Origin: Beijerinckiaceae bacterium
Lineage (GTDB): Bacteria; Pseudomonadota; Alphaproteobacteria; Rhizobiales; Beijerinckiaceae
Assembly (NCBI GenBank): GCA_025459195.1
Contig: JALORF010000002.1
Span: forward strand, 1 to 46,454
Length of the DNA stretch: 46,454 nucleotides
Direction: 5' to 3'
A model generated the notes under the pieces. The model was not told the DNA's origin. It saw nothing but the letters and a program-made list of their open reading frames with translations, and did not search any database. Position 1 is the first letter of the stretch. Every line of letters begins with the position of its first letter. The position numbers and the translations under genes are program-made. Positions 1 through 9,676 of the stretch are shown here, piece by piece.

Positions 1-82
1 CATGGGGTTGAGGTCAGGTTGCGGTCTGCCACCATGATGCGCATGGCCAGCCGGCCTGGAAACGATGGACCATCGCGCGATG

Positions 83-156
83 TGGCTGGGGGACTAGGAT
101 TCGAACCTAGACAACCAGAGTCAGAGTCTGGGGTCCTACCGTTAGACGATCCCCCA
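83..156 (-). tRNA. tRNA-Gln (anticodon CTG)
   Basis: Read on the minus strand, the segment folds as a full cloverleaf: acceptor stem TGGGGGA/TCCCCCA, anticodon arm CCAGA-CTCTGAC-TCTGG with CTG at positions 34-36, and a T arm containing GGTTCGAATCC. The 3' CCA is encoded (TGG at 83-85 on the plus strand). CTG reads CAG codons, so the identity is glutamine. It marks one edge of the catabolic island. Confidence 0.96.
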
Positions 157-331
157 ACAGGATCCGCGCTGGACAGTTTTCCGCGCGTTCACGGTGCGCT
201 CGCTTTAATCAAGCTCACCTGGTCTTACAAGCGAAAAGACGTTGGGTGCCTGGCCTTGGTCACGCAAGGCAACATTTAATCCCGGCACGCCCTTGCCCCG
301 CCAGTTCATGCGCGGCGCGGGCGCATGGATG

Positions 332-365
332 GGACAGGCCGCCGCAGCCGCGCGGTGGCCTGTCC
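332..365. other. Strong hairpin downstream of the Liv operon
   Basis: A 9-bp perfect inverted repeat (GGACAGGCC / GGCCTGTCC) flanks a GC-rich 16-nt loop with further internal pairing. It lies 45 bp past the stop of the substrate-binding protein gene. No U-tract follows on either strand, so it is not a classical intrinsic terminator. It may stabilise the 3' end or help termination. The remaining 157-410 gap shows nothing else recognisable. Confidence 0.4.
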
Positions 366-410
366 TTGCTCTTGCCTGCCTGCCAGCGCGGCAAGACGTC
401 GATCACAGCC

Positions 411-1606
411 TCAGGGGCAAGGATCGGCGGGGTGCTGGTCGAACAGGTTCCACTTCAGGTCGTTAATCTCGATGACGAAGCCGGGAAGCTGCGCATCGCG
501 GGCGGCGTTGAAGCAGGTGCCATCGCCGGTGACACCGGTGAAGCGGATGCCCTTCATGGCTTCGCGGATGGCGGTGCGCTCCTCGGCGCGCTTGGCAGGG
601 TCGCCCGTGACGGCGGCCTTCTCCATGGCCTGCTTGAGCAGGTAGACGATGTCATAGGCCTGTGCGTCGGTGTGATGCGGCACCTTCTTGGTGACCAGCC
701 CGCGCTTGGCATTTTCCTCGGCGAACTTCCTCGTGAAGCTGCGGGTTGCCTCGTTGCGGTCGGACCAGAAGCCGGCGACGATCAACAGCCCGTCGGCGTC
801 GCGGCCGAACAGGTCGAGCGCGTTGGGATCGGCGAAGATCTGCGAGCCGATGACGCGGCCTGTGAAGCCCTGCCGGCGCAATTCCTTGATGACCTTGCCG
901 GCACTGTCCGGGGTGGCGGCGAGCGCGACCACATCCGGGTTGCGCTGCACGATCTGGGCGATCTGCGGCGCGACATCGAAGCTGCGATACTGGAAGGCGA
1001 TCGGCTCGCCGAAGGCGATGCCCGAGGCGCGCAGGATGGCCGGATAGAACTGGGTGCCCGAGATGTTCGAGACGCGCTCGTCCGAGAGATACATGATCTC
1101 GGCCTTGTCGGTCTTGATGTTCTTCTTGCGCAGGCTGGCGATCAGGCGTCCGAACTGTTTGCCCTCGTCGGCCGTCAGGCGCCACGCATAGCTGAAATTG
1201 CCGGTCAGGCCTGGCTGAGAGGCAGCATTGGGCATCTGCACCACGCCGAGGCGCTCACCCACCGGGAAGGCGACGGCGGCCTCGCCCGATGAGAACGGCC
1301 CGATGATCGCCAGCGCGCCATCATCCTGCACCAGCTTCTGGGTGGCGGTGGCGGCCTGGCGCGGATCGGAGCCGGTGTCGAACTTGACCAGGCGGATCTT
1401 CCTGCCGTTGACCCCGCCCCTGGCGTTGATTTCCTCGACCGCAATGTCCACCGACGTCTCGGTGGCTTCGCCCACGGTCTTGAGCGGGCCGGACTTGACC
1501 ATGCTCAGGCCGAGCACGATCTCCTGCGCGCCGGCTGAGACGGGCATGAGGCACGGCCCGGCCAGGGCCAACGCCGCGAAGGTCAGGGGTGTCAGGCGAT
1601 GTGTCA

Positions 1607-1607
<1 letters not shown>
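411..1607 (-). CDS. Branched-chain amino acid-type ABC transporter substrate-binding protein
   Basis: Periplasmic type I substrate-binding protein (LivK/peripla_BP_6 family, 398 aa). A Sec signal peptide is visible at residues 1-27, ending ...VSAGAQ before EIVLGLS. The mature part has the usual opening with KSG, followed by AVEEINARGGVNGRK, a family hallmark. It is the last gene of a Liv-type operon: its ATG overlaps the LivF stop as TGATG, so translation is coupled. Family members bind amino acids, but also amides, urea, aromatic acids and other small anions. In this island the ligand is probably the catabolic substrate. The start is supported by the overlap and the signal peptide. Confidence 0.92.
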
Positions 1608-2375
<768 letters not shown>

Positions 2376-2386
<11 letters not shown>

Positions 2387-3167
2387 GGGAGCCTCCCGCC
2401 GTCTCGACGCGGCGGCTGCCGAGATAGGCCTCGCGCACCGCCTCGTCATCCTGCACGGCGCGTGTCGGGCCTTCGTAGATCAGCTTGCCGAAGTTGAGCA
2501 CCACCGTGTGCTCGCACAGGTCATGGACGAACGACATATCGTGTTCGACCACCAGCAGCGTGACCCCGGTGGCCGCCACGTCCTTCAGGAAGGCCGACAG
2601 TTCGGCTGTCTCGCGCGGATTGAGACCCGCCGCAGGTTCATCGAGCATCAGCAGGCGCGGCTTGCTCATCAGCGCACGCACCACCTCGATCTTCTTGCGC
2701 ACACCATAGGGCAGGCTGGCGACATCGGCATCGGGGTGAACGGCAATCCCCGCCGCTTCCAGCCGCTCGACCGCCAGCCGGCGCCAGCGTCCGCCCCTCA
2801 TCCAGGAGATCGGGGTCAAAAGGTCGCCGATGCCGCTGGCCTGGGCGTGCTGGCCGAGCATGACGTTCTCGACCACCGACAGGTGCGGCATCAGACGGAT
2901 GTTCTGGAACGAGCGCGACAGGCCCATGGCGATGCGCTTGCGCGAGGGCAAGGTGTCGATGCGCGCGCCATCGAGCACGATCTCGCCGCCATCCAGCGGA
3001 TAGACGCCCGACATCAGGTTGAACAGCGTCGTCTTGCCCGCGCCATTGGGGCCGATCAGCGCCATGCGGGCCCCGCGTGGCACGGCAAAGCTCACCTGAT
3101 CGGAGACGGTGAGGCCACCAAAGCGCTTGGTGACGTTGCTCAGCGCGAGGATCGGATCAGCCGCCAT
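2376..3167 (-). CDS. livG: ABC transporter ATP-binding protein, LivG type
   Basis: Second ATPase of the importer (263 aa). Walker A GPNGAGKTT is at residues 39-47, with Walker B LLMLDEPAAGLNP further on. The signature is the LivG variant LPYGVRKK in place of LSGGQ, which together with the AAGLNPRET stretch identifies the subtype. It overlaps livM by 11 bp at its start and livF by 11 bp at its end, so the five Liv genes form one tightly coupled operon. Its cargo is set by the binding protein at 411-1607. Confidence 0.93.
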
Positions 3168-4032
3168 CGGCCATCCTCGCGGCGGGCGCTGGCCGGCTGC
3201 CGAACCAGTTGCGTGGCGACAGGCGCGACACCAGTTCGCGCGTGACGATACCTTGCGGGCGCAGCACCATCATCGCCACGATGGCGACGCCGAAGACCAC
3301 ATAGCGCCAGGAGCCGCCGACACGCAGCACCTCGGGCAGGAGCGTGAAGAACAGGCTGCCAACCAGCGGCCCCCACGCCGTCTGGGTGCCGCCGATGAGC
3401 ACGAACAGCAGCACGTAGATCGAGAGCAGCGAATTGAAATACTGCGCCTCGACGAAGCTGAAATGGTGGGCATAGAGCGCGCCCGAGAGCCCGGCCAGCG
3501 CCCCGCCGATGGTGAAGGTGGTGACCTGCACAGCGCGCACGTTGACGCCCATGATGGTCGACACCGGTTCGTCATCATGGATCGACCGGATGGCGAGGCC
3601 GAGCCGGCTCGCCATCAGGAAGAACACAAGAGCCGTGGTGATGATGGCTGCGGCGATCAGCAGGCCGATGCCGACATAATCGGACACGACCATGCCGATG
3701 GCCCCACCGAAGGTCGGCGAGCGCAGCAGGAAGCCCGAGACAAACTGGCCGAAGGCGAAGGTTGCCAAGACCATGTAGACGCCGCGCGTGCGCAGCACGG
3801 GGAACGAGATCAGGAAGCCGATCAGCGCCGTGGTGACCATGGCAAGCGGAATGGTGACGACCACCGGCTGGCCGGCATTGCTCGACAGCCAGGCCGCCGT
3901 GTAGGCCCCGATGGCCTGAAAGCCGGCCCCGCCGAGATTGAGCTGGCCCGCCGCCGCCGTGACGAAGATGGCATAGGCGAAGATCAGGTTGATGCACAGG
4001 ATGGCAACGATGCCGGTGGCGTAGCCGCTCAT
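3157..4032 (-). CDS. livM: Branched-chain amino acid-type ABC transporter permease, LivM type
   Basis: Inner-membrane permease (291 aa) with about eight to ten hydrophobic segments. The stretches GQLNLGGAGFQAIGAYTAA near the N-terminus and GALAGLSGALYAHHFSFV in the middle are family signatures; the second belongs to the region contacting the ATPases. The start at 4032 is preferred over 4053 because GGAGGG lies about 9 nt upstream of 4032. It pairs with the LivH-type permease upstream, from which it is separated by 46 bp. Confidence 0.9.
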   Translation of the reverse strand: MSGYATGIVAILCINLIFAYAIFVTAAAGQLNLGGAGFQAIGAYTAAWLSSNAGQPVVVTIPLAMVTTALIGFLISFPVLRTRGVYMVLATFAFGQFVSGFLLRSPTFGGAIGMVVSDYVGIGLLIAAAIITTALVFFLMASRLGLAIRSIHDDEPVSTIMGVNVRAVQVTTFTIGGALAGLSGALYAHHFSFVEAQYFNSLLSIYVLLFVLIGGTQTAWGPLVGSLFFTLLPEVLRVGGSWRYVVFGVAIVAMMVLRPQGIVTRELVSRLSPRNWFGSRPAPAARMADGG

Positions 4033-4078
4033 GGCATGGCCCTCCGGTCGCAAGCGGCGTGGACTGAAACGCTCGCCA

Positions 4079-5098
4079 TCACATCTTGCCCTTGCCGATG
4101 GAGGAAGCCCCGAACAGGCCCTGCGGCCTCAGGATGATGACCAGCAGCAGCATGCCCCAGACCACCATCTGCACCGAATCGCCGCCGAGAAAATGGATGG
4201 ACAGGGTCTCGGCCAGCCCGACGATCAGCCCGCCGGCCACAGCCCCCCAGACAGAGCCGAGCCCGCCAAGCACCATCGCGGCAATTGCCTTGGTGCCGAT
4301 GTGCTCGCCCATGAACGGCGAGACATCGCCGTAATTGACCGTGAACAGGGCCGCAGCGACACCCGACAGCAAACCCGTGAGGATGAAAACGATGGGCACG
4401 ATGCGCGCCACCTCGACGCCCAGCAGGGATGCGGTGTCCGGACTCTCGGCGATGGTGCGCAAGGCGCGGCCCATGCGGGTTTGCTTGAGCACATAGGTCA
4501 GGCCTGCCACGATGCCGAGCGCCAGCGCCAGACTGGCCAGTTGCGGCAGGCCGATGACCAGGCCACCGAGATAAAGATCGGCTTTGAACGGCACCGGAAA
4601 GCGCTGCGCTTCCGAGCCGAGCGCGATCAGCACCAGATGCTCGAAGATCAGCAGGAAGCCCAGCGACGAGACCAGCGGAATGGCATGTTCGGTGGCATCG
4701 CCATGGCGCGTCTTGAGGTAGCGGAAGGTGAACCGCTCCACCACCAGCGAGGCCAGGATCGACACGGCGATGCCGGCCAGCAATGCCAGCAACCAGGCCC
4801 AGCCGCCGAAGCCGGCCAGATAGCCGCGTGCCAAAAGCCCCCAGGCCACCATGCCGGTCAGCATGAACAGGGTCGGGATGGTGAAATTGAGGAAGTTGAG
4901 CACGCCGATGGTGAGCGTGAAGGCCACAGCCACCGTCATGTAGATCGAGCCGAGCATCAGCCCGGAGATGATCTGCTGGGTGATGACGCGGCCACCGAGA
5001 AGCATCGCGAGACCGGCGGCGGCGATGCAAGCCAGCGCGATCAGGACGCCCTTGCTCAGAGCCGGCTTCGGCTTGCCCAGGCTGACGGCATCGCTCAT
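4079..5098 (-). CDS. livH: Branched-chain amino acid-type ABC transporter permease, LivH type
   Basis: Inner-membrane permease (339 aa). The segment QQIISGLMLGSIYMTVAVAF followed by TLTIGVLNFLNF is the LivH N-terminal hallmark, and EAAL-like loop motifs (LLSGVAAALF) occur later. The start at 5098 overlaps the upstream deacetylase stop as ATGA, so the deacetylase and transporter are translated as one unit. The N-terminal 45 residues form an extra hydrophobic segment before the family core begins, making it somewhat longer than typical LivH of about 300 aa. Confidence 0.91.
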   Translation of the reverse strand: MSDAVSLGKPKPALSKGVLIALACIAAAGLAMLLGGRVITQQIISGLMLGSIYMTVAVAFTLTIGVLNFLNFTIPTLFMLTGMVAWGLLARGYLAGFGGWAWLLALLAGIAVSILASLVVERFTFRYLKTRHGDATEHAIPLVSSLGFLLIFEHLVLIALGSEAQRFPVPFKADLYLGGLVIGLPQLASLALALGIVAGLTYVLKQTRMGRALRTIAESPDTASLLGVEVARIVPIVFILTGLLSGVAAALFTVNYGDVSPFMGEHIGTKAIAAMVLGGLGSVWGAVAGGLIVGLAETLSIHFLGGDSVQMVVWGMLLLVIILRPQGLFGASSIGKGKM

Positions 5099-6018
5099 GG
5101 GCTCCCTCCCGGCACGGGTGCGATGTGGCTGGCATGCTGTTGGCGATAGGCGTCCGCCACCTGCTCGCGGGTTGCCCACCAGACACCATCGAACTGGCGC
5201 GCATAGGCGAGGAAGCGCTTGAGGGCGCTCATCCGGTGCGGCACGCCGATGACGTGCGGGTGCAGGCCGACATTCATCATCATGCCGGTGTGCTCGCCTT
5301 CGGCATAAAGCACGTCGAACTGCTCCTTCATGCAATCGAAGCCTGCCTCGTTGGTCAGGCCACGGCGCTGGAACAGGGTGAAATCGTTGATCTCGATCGA
5401 ATAGGGCACCGCCACGATCGGCCCTGCCCCGGTCTCGATCATGTAGGGCTGGTCGTCGTTCATCAGATCGCACCAGAATGTCAGGCCGCTTTCGGCCAGC
5501 AGGCGCGGCGTCTGCGTCGTGCCGCGCAGGGACGAAGACAGCCAGCCTTTCGGCGTGCGCCCTGTCGTCTTGCGGAAGACATCGAGCGTCTGGTCGATCA
5601 CCGCGCGCTCCTGCTCCGGCGCATGCTGGAGATGGCAGAGCAACTCGCCCTGCTCATAGTTGTGCGGGATCAGCTCATGGCCGCGCTGCAAGGCGGCCTC
5701 GATGATGGCCGGTCGCTCCAGCGCCAGCTTGGCGTTCATGGTGCAACTGGCCGGAACACCCGCCTCGTCGAAGGCATCGAACAGCCGCCAGACCCCGACG
5801 CGCTGGCCGTATTCGCGCCATGAGAAATTGGGGAAATCGGGGATGTTGCCCGGCAGAGCGTCGGGAAGGATCGAGGGGCCGCCGGCATAATAGGTCGCGG
5901 CGGTCGGCTTCAGCAGGTCCCAGTATTCGAGGTTGATGGTGATGATCAGCGCCAGCCGCTTGCCGCCGGGCCAATGCAGGCGACCGCGCGATGGCAGGGC
6001 TGAAAACGGATACTGCAT
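5095..6018 (-). CDS. Polysaccharide-deacetylase-fold hydrolase, PuuE/allantoinase-like
   Basis: Cytoplasmic NodB-fold (carbohydrate esterase 4 superfamily) hydrolase, 307 aa, without a signal peptide. The first strand reads LIITINLEYWDL: the usual catalytic TFDD is replaced by a Glu-containing NLEYW, as in the PuuE-type amidohydrolases that act on small ureides and amides rather than polysaccharides. HELIPHNYEQGEL corresponds to the HxxxH region. The C-terminal part contains MMMNVGLHPHVIGVPHRM, the conserved LHP motif. It is the first gene of the Liv operon (ATGA overlap), so it probably processes a substrate imported by that transporter. The start at 6018 is inferred from homology to the family N-terminus; its ribosome-binding site is weak, and 6087 is an alternative. 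Confidence 0.82.
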   Translation of the reverse strand: MQYPFSALPSRGRLHWPGGKRLALIITINLEYWDLLKPTAATYYAGGPSILPDALPGNIPDFPNFSWREYGQRVGVWRLFDAFDEAGVPASCTMNAKLALERPAIIEAALQRGHELIPHNYEQGELLCHLQHAPEQERAVIDQTLDVFRKTTGRTPKGWLSSSLRGTTQTPRLLAESGLTFWCDLMNDDQPYMIETGAGPIVAVPYSIEINDFTLFQRRGLTNEAGFDCMKEQFDVLYAEGEHTGMMMNVGLHPHVIGVPHRMSALKRFLAYARQFDGVWWATREQVADAYRQQHASHIAPVPGGSP

Positions 6019-6089
6019 CGGAACCACGACCCTTGCACCACAGAAGCGACACATTGGGCACTTGCCCAGCGGACCGGACAGCGACATGA

Positions 6090-6101
6090 TTGTCCGGACA
6101 A
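6090..6101. promoter_or_regulatory. Operator-like palindrome, site 1 (TTGTCCGGACAA)
   Basis: A perfect 12-bp palindrome in the divergent promoter region between the deacetylase-Liv operon (ATG 71 nt away on the minus side) and the flavin monooxygenase (ATG 48 nt away on the plus side). Near-identical copies occur at 12760-12771 and 13879-13890. Half-sites have GT-N4-AC geometry, the spacing known for HutC-subfamily GntR operators. A HutC-type GntR regulator is encoded at 16165-16917. Confidence 0.75.
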
Positions 6102-6149
6102 CTGCATGATGACCGGCTGGCACGGCCTGTCAAGGAAGGCGCATCCGAA

Positions 6150-7349
6150 ATGAACACCAGCAAGCCGATCCTGATCATCGGGGCGGGGCCTGTGGGCCTT
6201 GTGGCAGCGAACCTCCTTGTCGACGAGGGCATTCCGGTGACGCTGGTGGAAGCCTCGCCGGATCTGCCGCGCGACCTGCGCGCCTCGACCTTCCATCCGC
6301 CGACACTGGACATGCTGGAGCGCTTCGGCGTGACCGATGCCATGATCGCGCAAGGGCTGATCTGCCCGACATGGCAGTTCCGGGACCGCACGGAGGGCGC
6401 TGTCGCCACGTTCGAACTGGCCCGCATCGCCGATGAGACCAACCATCCCTATCGCCTTCAGTGCGAGCAATGGCGGCTTGGCGAGATGCTGCATGCAAGA
6501 CTGAAGGAGAAGGACCTGGCCACGATCCGGTTCGGCACCAGGGCGGTCGCGGCCCGGCAAGGAGCCGATGGCGTGGAGGTCGATGTCGTCGATGCGGACG
6601 GAAACAGCGAGACGATTGGCGGCGCTTTTGTCGTCGGCTCGGACGGAATCGGCAGTGTGGTGCGCAAGGCGATGGGTGCAGCGTTCGAGGGACAGACGAT
6701 TCCGGAAATCTTCCTGACCGTCTCGACCACCTTCGATTTTCGCGAAGCCATGCCGGATGTGTCCAACATCTCCTACATCTCCGACCCGGAAGAATGGTTC
6801 GTGCTGATCCGCACGGCGAGCGTCTGGCGGGCGCTGTTCCCGGTCGATTCGAGCCTCAGCGACGAGGATGTGATCTCGTCAGGGCGCATCGAACGGTTGC
6901 TGCAAGGTGCCCATGCCCGCGCCGAGCCCTACGAGATCCGCCACCGCACCGCCTACCGCGTGCACGAGCGGGTGGCATCGCACTATGTCGAGGGCCGCAT
7001 GCTGATTGCCGGGGATGCGGCGCACGTCAACAATCCACTGGGCGGCATGGGCCTGAATGGCGGCATCCACGATGCCTTCAATCTGGCTGCGACGTTGACC
7101 GAGGTCATCCGCGGGGCCGACCTCGCCACGCTGAAGCGCTATGAGCGCCAGCGCCGCAAGGTCGCGCTCGACGTGGTGCAGCAGACGACCCTGCGCAACC
7201 GCGCGATGCTCAACACGCGCGAACCGGCCGCCCGCGCGGCCTACTATGCCGACCTGCGCCGCACCGTGGCGGATGCCGAGGCGCACAAGACCTACCTGAT
7301 GCGCACGTCGATGATCCAGTCGCTGCGCGATGTCGCCGCAATGGCCTGA
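6150..7349 (+). CDS. FAD-dependent class A monooxygenase
   Basis: NAD(P)H/FAD aromatic-ring hydroxylase of the PHBH/MhpA group (399 aa). GAGPVG at residues 11-16 with Glu34 forms the Rossmann dinucleotide site. The SDG motif is at 164-166, and the GD motif region around 288-289 reads GDAAHVNNPLGGMGLNGGIHDA, which binds the flavin ribityl chain. RASTFHPPTLDMLE near residue 45 is typical of hydroxyphenyl- and heteroaromatic-acid hydroxylases. AAGGAAGG lies about 10 nt before the ATG. It is the only plus-strand gene in the first half of the island and is divergent from the Liv operon across operator site 1. Probable role: hydroxylation, possibly ring opening, of the imported compound. Substrate unknown. 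Confidence 0.9.
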   Translation: MNTSKPILIIGAGPVGLVAANLLVDEGIPVTLVEASPDLPRDLRASTFHPPTLDMLERFGVTDAMIAQGLICPTWQFRDRTEGAVATFELARIADETNHPYRLQCEQWRLGEMLHARLKEKDLATIRFGTRAVAARQGADGVEVDVVDADGNSETIGGAFVVGSDGIGSVVRKAMGAAFEGQTIPEIFLTVSTTFDFREAMPDVSNISYISDPEEWFVLIRTASVWRALFPVDSSLSDEDVISSGRIERLLQGAHARAEPYEIRHRTAYRVHERVASHYVEGRMLIAGDAAHVNNPLGGMGLNGGIHDAFNLAATLTEVIRGADLATLKRYERQRRKVALDVVQQTTLRNRAMLNTREPAARAAYYADLRRTVADAEAHKTYLMRTSMIQSLRDVAAMA

Positions 7350-7358
7350 CGGGCGCGG

Positions 7359-8243
7359 TCAGCGGCCATCGCAGCCGCAAAAGCGCGGCCTGAAGCGCGC
7401 GCCCATGCGGCTGATGCGCATGCCCTCCCCGCGCAAATGGGCCGGGATCAGCACCGTGTCGGTCTCGGCAGCCCGCTCCAGCAGTGCGATACGGCTCGTG
7501 GCTGCCATGGCCGGATCGGTGCAGAAGGCGCTGGACCAGCCGGGGTGGACAACCTGCACCGGCGAATGCAGCGCGTCGCCGCTGAATACCAATGAGGGCT
7601 GGCCCGGTTCGGCGATTTCGAGCCCGGCATGCCCCGGCGTGTGGCCGGGCAGCGGCAGGATCGTCACGCCCGGCGCAACCTGCGCGCCATCGTCGATGAG
7701 ATCGGCGAGGCCAGCCTCGATCACCGGCAGCACACTGTCGGCCAGCGAGCCATGGTTGAGCGGATAATCGGCCGGTTGGGCCGCCCGTTCCGACCAGAAG
7801 GCGAGTTCGGTGCGACCGATCAGATAGCGCGCCTTCGGGAAAGTGGGCACCCAGCGCCCGTTCTCCAGCCGCGTGTTCCAGCCGACATGGTCGGCGTGCA
7901 GGTGGGTACACATCACAAGGTCGATATCCTCCGGCCGGCAGCCGGCAGCGGCCAGACGGGAGAGGTAGCCTGTCTGCCGGCGCTCATGCCAGTCAGGCCG
8001 GCGCGAGCGGGGCTTGTCCTCGCCAACGCAGGTATCGATCAGGATCGTCCGGCCGCCGATGCGCACGAGATGGCTCTGCACCGCCAGATGGAGCGTGGCG
8101 TTCTCGTAGTCGAGATGTGTTCCGGCCAGCAACTCGCGCACGTCCTCCAGATCATCGAGGCTGGCGGAAGGCAGCAGCCCGGTGAGCGGCAGGATGAAGG
8201 GATCGAGATCGATGATCCGCGAGACCCGCGCAGAACCCGGCAT
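7359..8243 (-). CDS. MBL-fold metallo-hydrolase
   Basis: Metallo-beta-lactamase-fold hydrolase (294 aa), cytoplasmic. The zinc motif THLHADH gives His114, His116, Asp118 and His119; further ligands are His205 in PGHTPGH, Asp223 in SGDALH and His269 in PAHL. This set is complete, so an active dinuclear enzyme is expected. The overall pattern resembles the lactonase group (AHL lactonases, 4-pyridoxolactonase), so lactone or ester hydrolysis is a reasonable inference. It is the last gene of a minus-strand unit that begins upstream with the TRAP genes, 24 bp after the racemase-like gene, and it converges on the monooxygenase with only 9 bp between stops. GGAAGGG precedes the ATG. Confidence 0.88.
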   Translation of the reverse strand: MPGSARVSRIIDLDPFILPLTGLLPSASLDDLEDVRELLAGTHLDYENATLHLAVQSHLVRIGGRTILIDTCVGEDKPRSRRPDWHERRQTGYLSRLAAAGCRPEDIDLVMCTHLHADHVGWNTRLENGRWVPTFPKARYLIGRTELAFWSERAAQPADYPLNHGSLADSVLPVIEAGLADLIDDGAQVAPGVTILPLPGHTPGHAGLEIAEPGQPSLVFSGDALHSPVQVVHPGWSSAFCTDPAMAATSRIALLERAAETDTVLIPAHLRGEGMRISRMGARFRPRFCGCDGR

Positions 8244-8267
8244 GCTGGCGGCCCTTCCCGTTTCGCT

Positions 8268-9014
8268 TCAGAAATCCGACAGCAGCCGCCCGAACCCAGC
8301 CTTGCGGTCCGGGATGCCGTTGGCGCGCAAGGCATGCCAGTAGGTTGCCGTGTTGATGGCAATCACCGGCTTGCCCAGCCACAACTCTGCGGCGGCGGCA
8401 AGCCTCACCATCGACAGGTTGGTGCCGACCTGCACGATGGCATCGACATCATCGCCGTCGAGCTTGATCAGGGCAGCGCGCAAGGTCGCGTCGTCGACCT
8501 CGGCAATGGCAGTCCAGGAGCGGCATTGCAGCGGGATGTCGCGGACGACGCTGAAACCCATATCGCCGAAATAGCGCGCGACCTCGGTGTTCATCACCGG
8601 CCAGTAGGGCGACAGGACCGCGATGCGCCGGACGCCGCCATAGGCGCGCAAGGCTTCGGTGCAGGCATGGCTGCCGATGCTGACACGCACGCCGGCTTCG
8701 GCTTCGACCTTGGCAATGAAGGCATTGGCCCCCTTCTCGCCATCGAAAAAGGTGACGGCAGACATGCCCATCACCAGATAATCGGGGGCGCAGGTCATGA
8801 CGCTGCGCACCGCGTCGAGCACATTGTCCGCGATGGTGTTGGCCCCTGCCCTGAAGCTCTCGTTGCTGACGGCGTTGGCATTGGGCGTGAAGATGCGGCT
8901 GTAGTGGTTGGTCACGCCATGGGGCCGCATGTCGTCGAAATCGGGCTGCACGATGGTGTTGGTCGAGGGGCCGAGAACGCCGAACTTGCGGCGGAAGCCT
9001 TGTGCGTCGGTCAT
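8268..9014 (-). CDS. Asp/Glu racemase superfamily protein, arylmalonate decarboxylase/maleate isomerase-like
   Basis: 248-aa cytoplasmic protein. The N-terminus FGVLGPSTNTIVQPDF matches the GxxxPSxN loop that binds a substrate carboxylate in maleate isomerases and arylmalonate decarboxylase. The half-repeat loop that carries the first catalytic Cys in racemases and isomerases reads VMGMSAVTFFDG (residues 81-92), with Gly83 as in arylmalonate decarboxylase. The second loop, where decarboxylase and isomerase both have Cys, reads VQVGTNLSM (194-202), with Gly197. Both family cysteines are therefore absent. Cys117-type residues occur elsewhere (SHACTE). AAGGAG lies ideally before the ATG. Context between an amidohydrolase and an MBL hydrolase suggests it acts on a dicarboxylate intermediate. 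Confidence 0.83.
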   Translation of the reverse strand: MTDAQGFRRKFGVLGPSTNTIVQPDFDDMRPHGVTNHYSRIFTPNANAVSNESFRAGANTIADNVLDAVRSVMTCAPDYLVMGMSAVTFFDGEKGANAFIAKVEAEAGVRVSIGSHACTEALRAYGGVRRIAVLSPYWPVMNTEVARYFGDMGFSVVRDIPLQCRSWTAIAEVDDATLRAALIKLDGDDVDAIVQVGTNLSMVRLAAAAELWLGKPVIAINTATYWHALRANGIPDRKAGFGRLLSDF

Positions 9015-9046
9015 GGCGGGATGCTCCTTGAGGGCGTGGGGCCGGG

Positions 9047-9676
9047 TCAGGCCGGCCTGCGGGCGGCAATGGCGGCCATGACCTCGGCGCTGGTCATCAG
9101 GTCCGCGTATTTCTGGCCCATGTCGAACAGGTTGGCCTCGTGCGGGGCCATGGCCCTGTCGCCGACGCAATCGGTCAGCACGATGGTGCGCATGTTGTGG
9201 GCCACCGCATCGACCACCGTGGCGCGGACGCAGCCGGAGGTGGTGCAACCGGCAACCAGCAGCGTATCGACGCGGTTCCAGGCCAGCCAGCCGGCAAAGT
9301 CTGTGCCGAAGAAAGCCGAGGCCTGGCGCTTGCGCACAACCAGTTCGCCGGGCATCGGCGTGACCTGATCGACGATCTGGCTGAGCGGGCTGGTCTCGGT
9401 GAGCTTGAGCAGGCCAGGTGCCTTGCGGGTGAAGGCACCGGCATCCGAGCCGTCATCGGCATAGACCACGCGGGTGTGCGCCACTGGCAAGCCTCGGGTG
9501 CGGGCGAAGGCGAGCAGGTCCACCGAACGGTCGATGGCATCCTGGATGTTGCCGCCGCCGAAATGGGCCGGGTCGGTGAAGCTGAGCACGAAATCGACCA
9601 GCACAAGCGCCGGGCGCTCGCCAATGCCGACACTCTGGGCAAAGCCCTGACGCTTGTAGATATCGAGTTCGCTCAT
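9047..9676 (-). CDS. Isochorismatase-family cysteine hydrolase (N-carbamoylsarcosine amidase/maleamate amidohydrolase type)
   Basis: 209-aa cytoplasmic amidohydrolase. The triad of the family is intact: Asp28 (LVLVDF), Lys116 (VVRKRQASAFFGT) and Cys149 (CTTSGCVRATVVDA), with the cis-peptide region just before the Cys. The N-terminus SELDIYKRQGF is characteristic of the maleamate amidase (NicF) and N-carbamoylsarcosine amidase subgroup. Its position next to a maleate-isomerase-like gene recalls the nicF-nicE pair of nicotinate catabolism, but no NicX or NicD homologue is present here. Start chosen at 9676 because the longer in-frame form adds a basic non-conserved leader. Predicted job: release of ammonia from an amide intermediate. 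Confidence 0.87.
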   Translation of the reverse strand: MSELDIYKRQGFAQSVGIGERPALVLVDFVLSFTDPAHFGGGNIQDAIDRSVDLLAFARTRGLPVAHTRVVYADDGSDAGAFTRKAPGLLKLTETSPLSQIVDQVTPMPGELVVRKRQASAFFGTDFAGWLAWNRVDTLLVAGCTTSGCVRATVVDAVAHNMRTIVLTDCVGDRAMAPHEANLFDMGQKYADLMTSAEVMAAIAARRPA

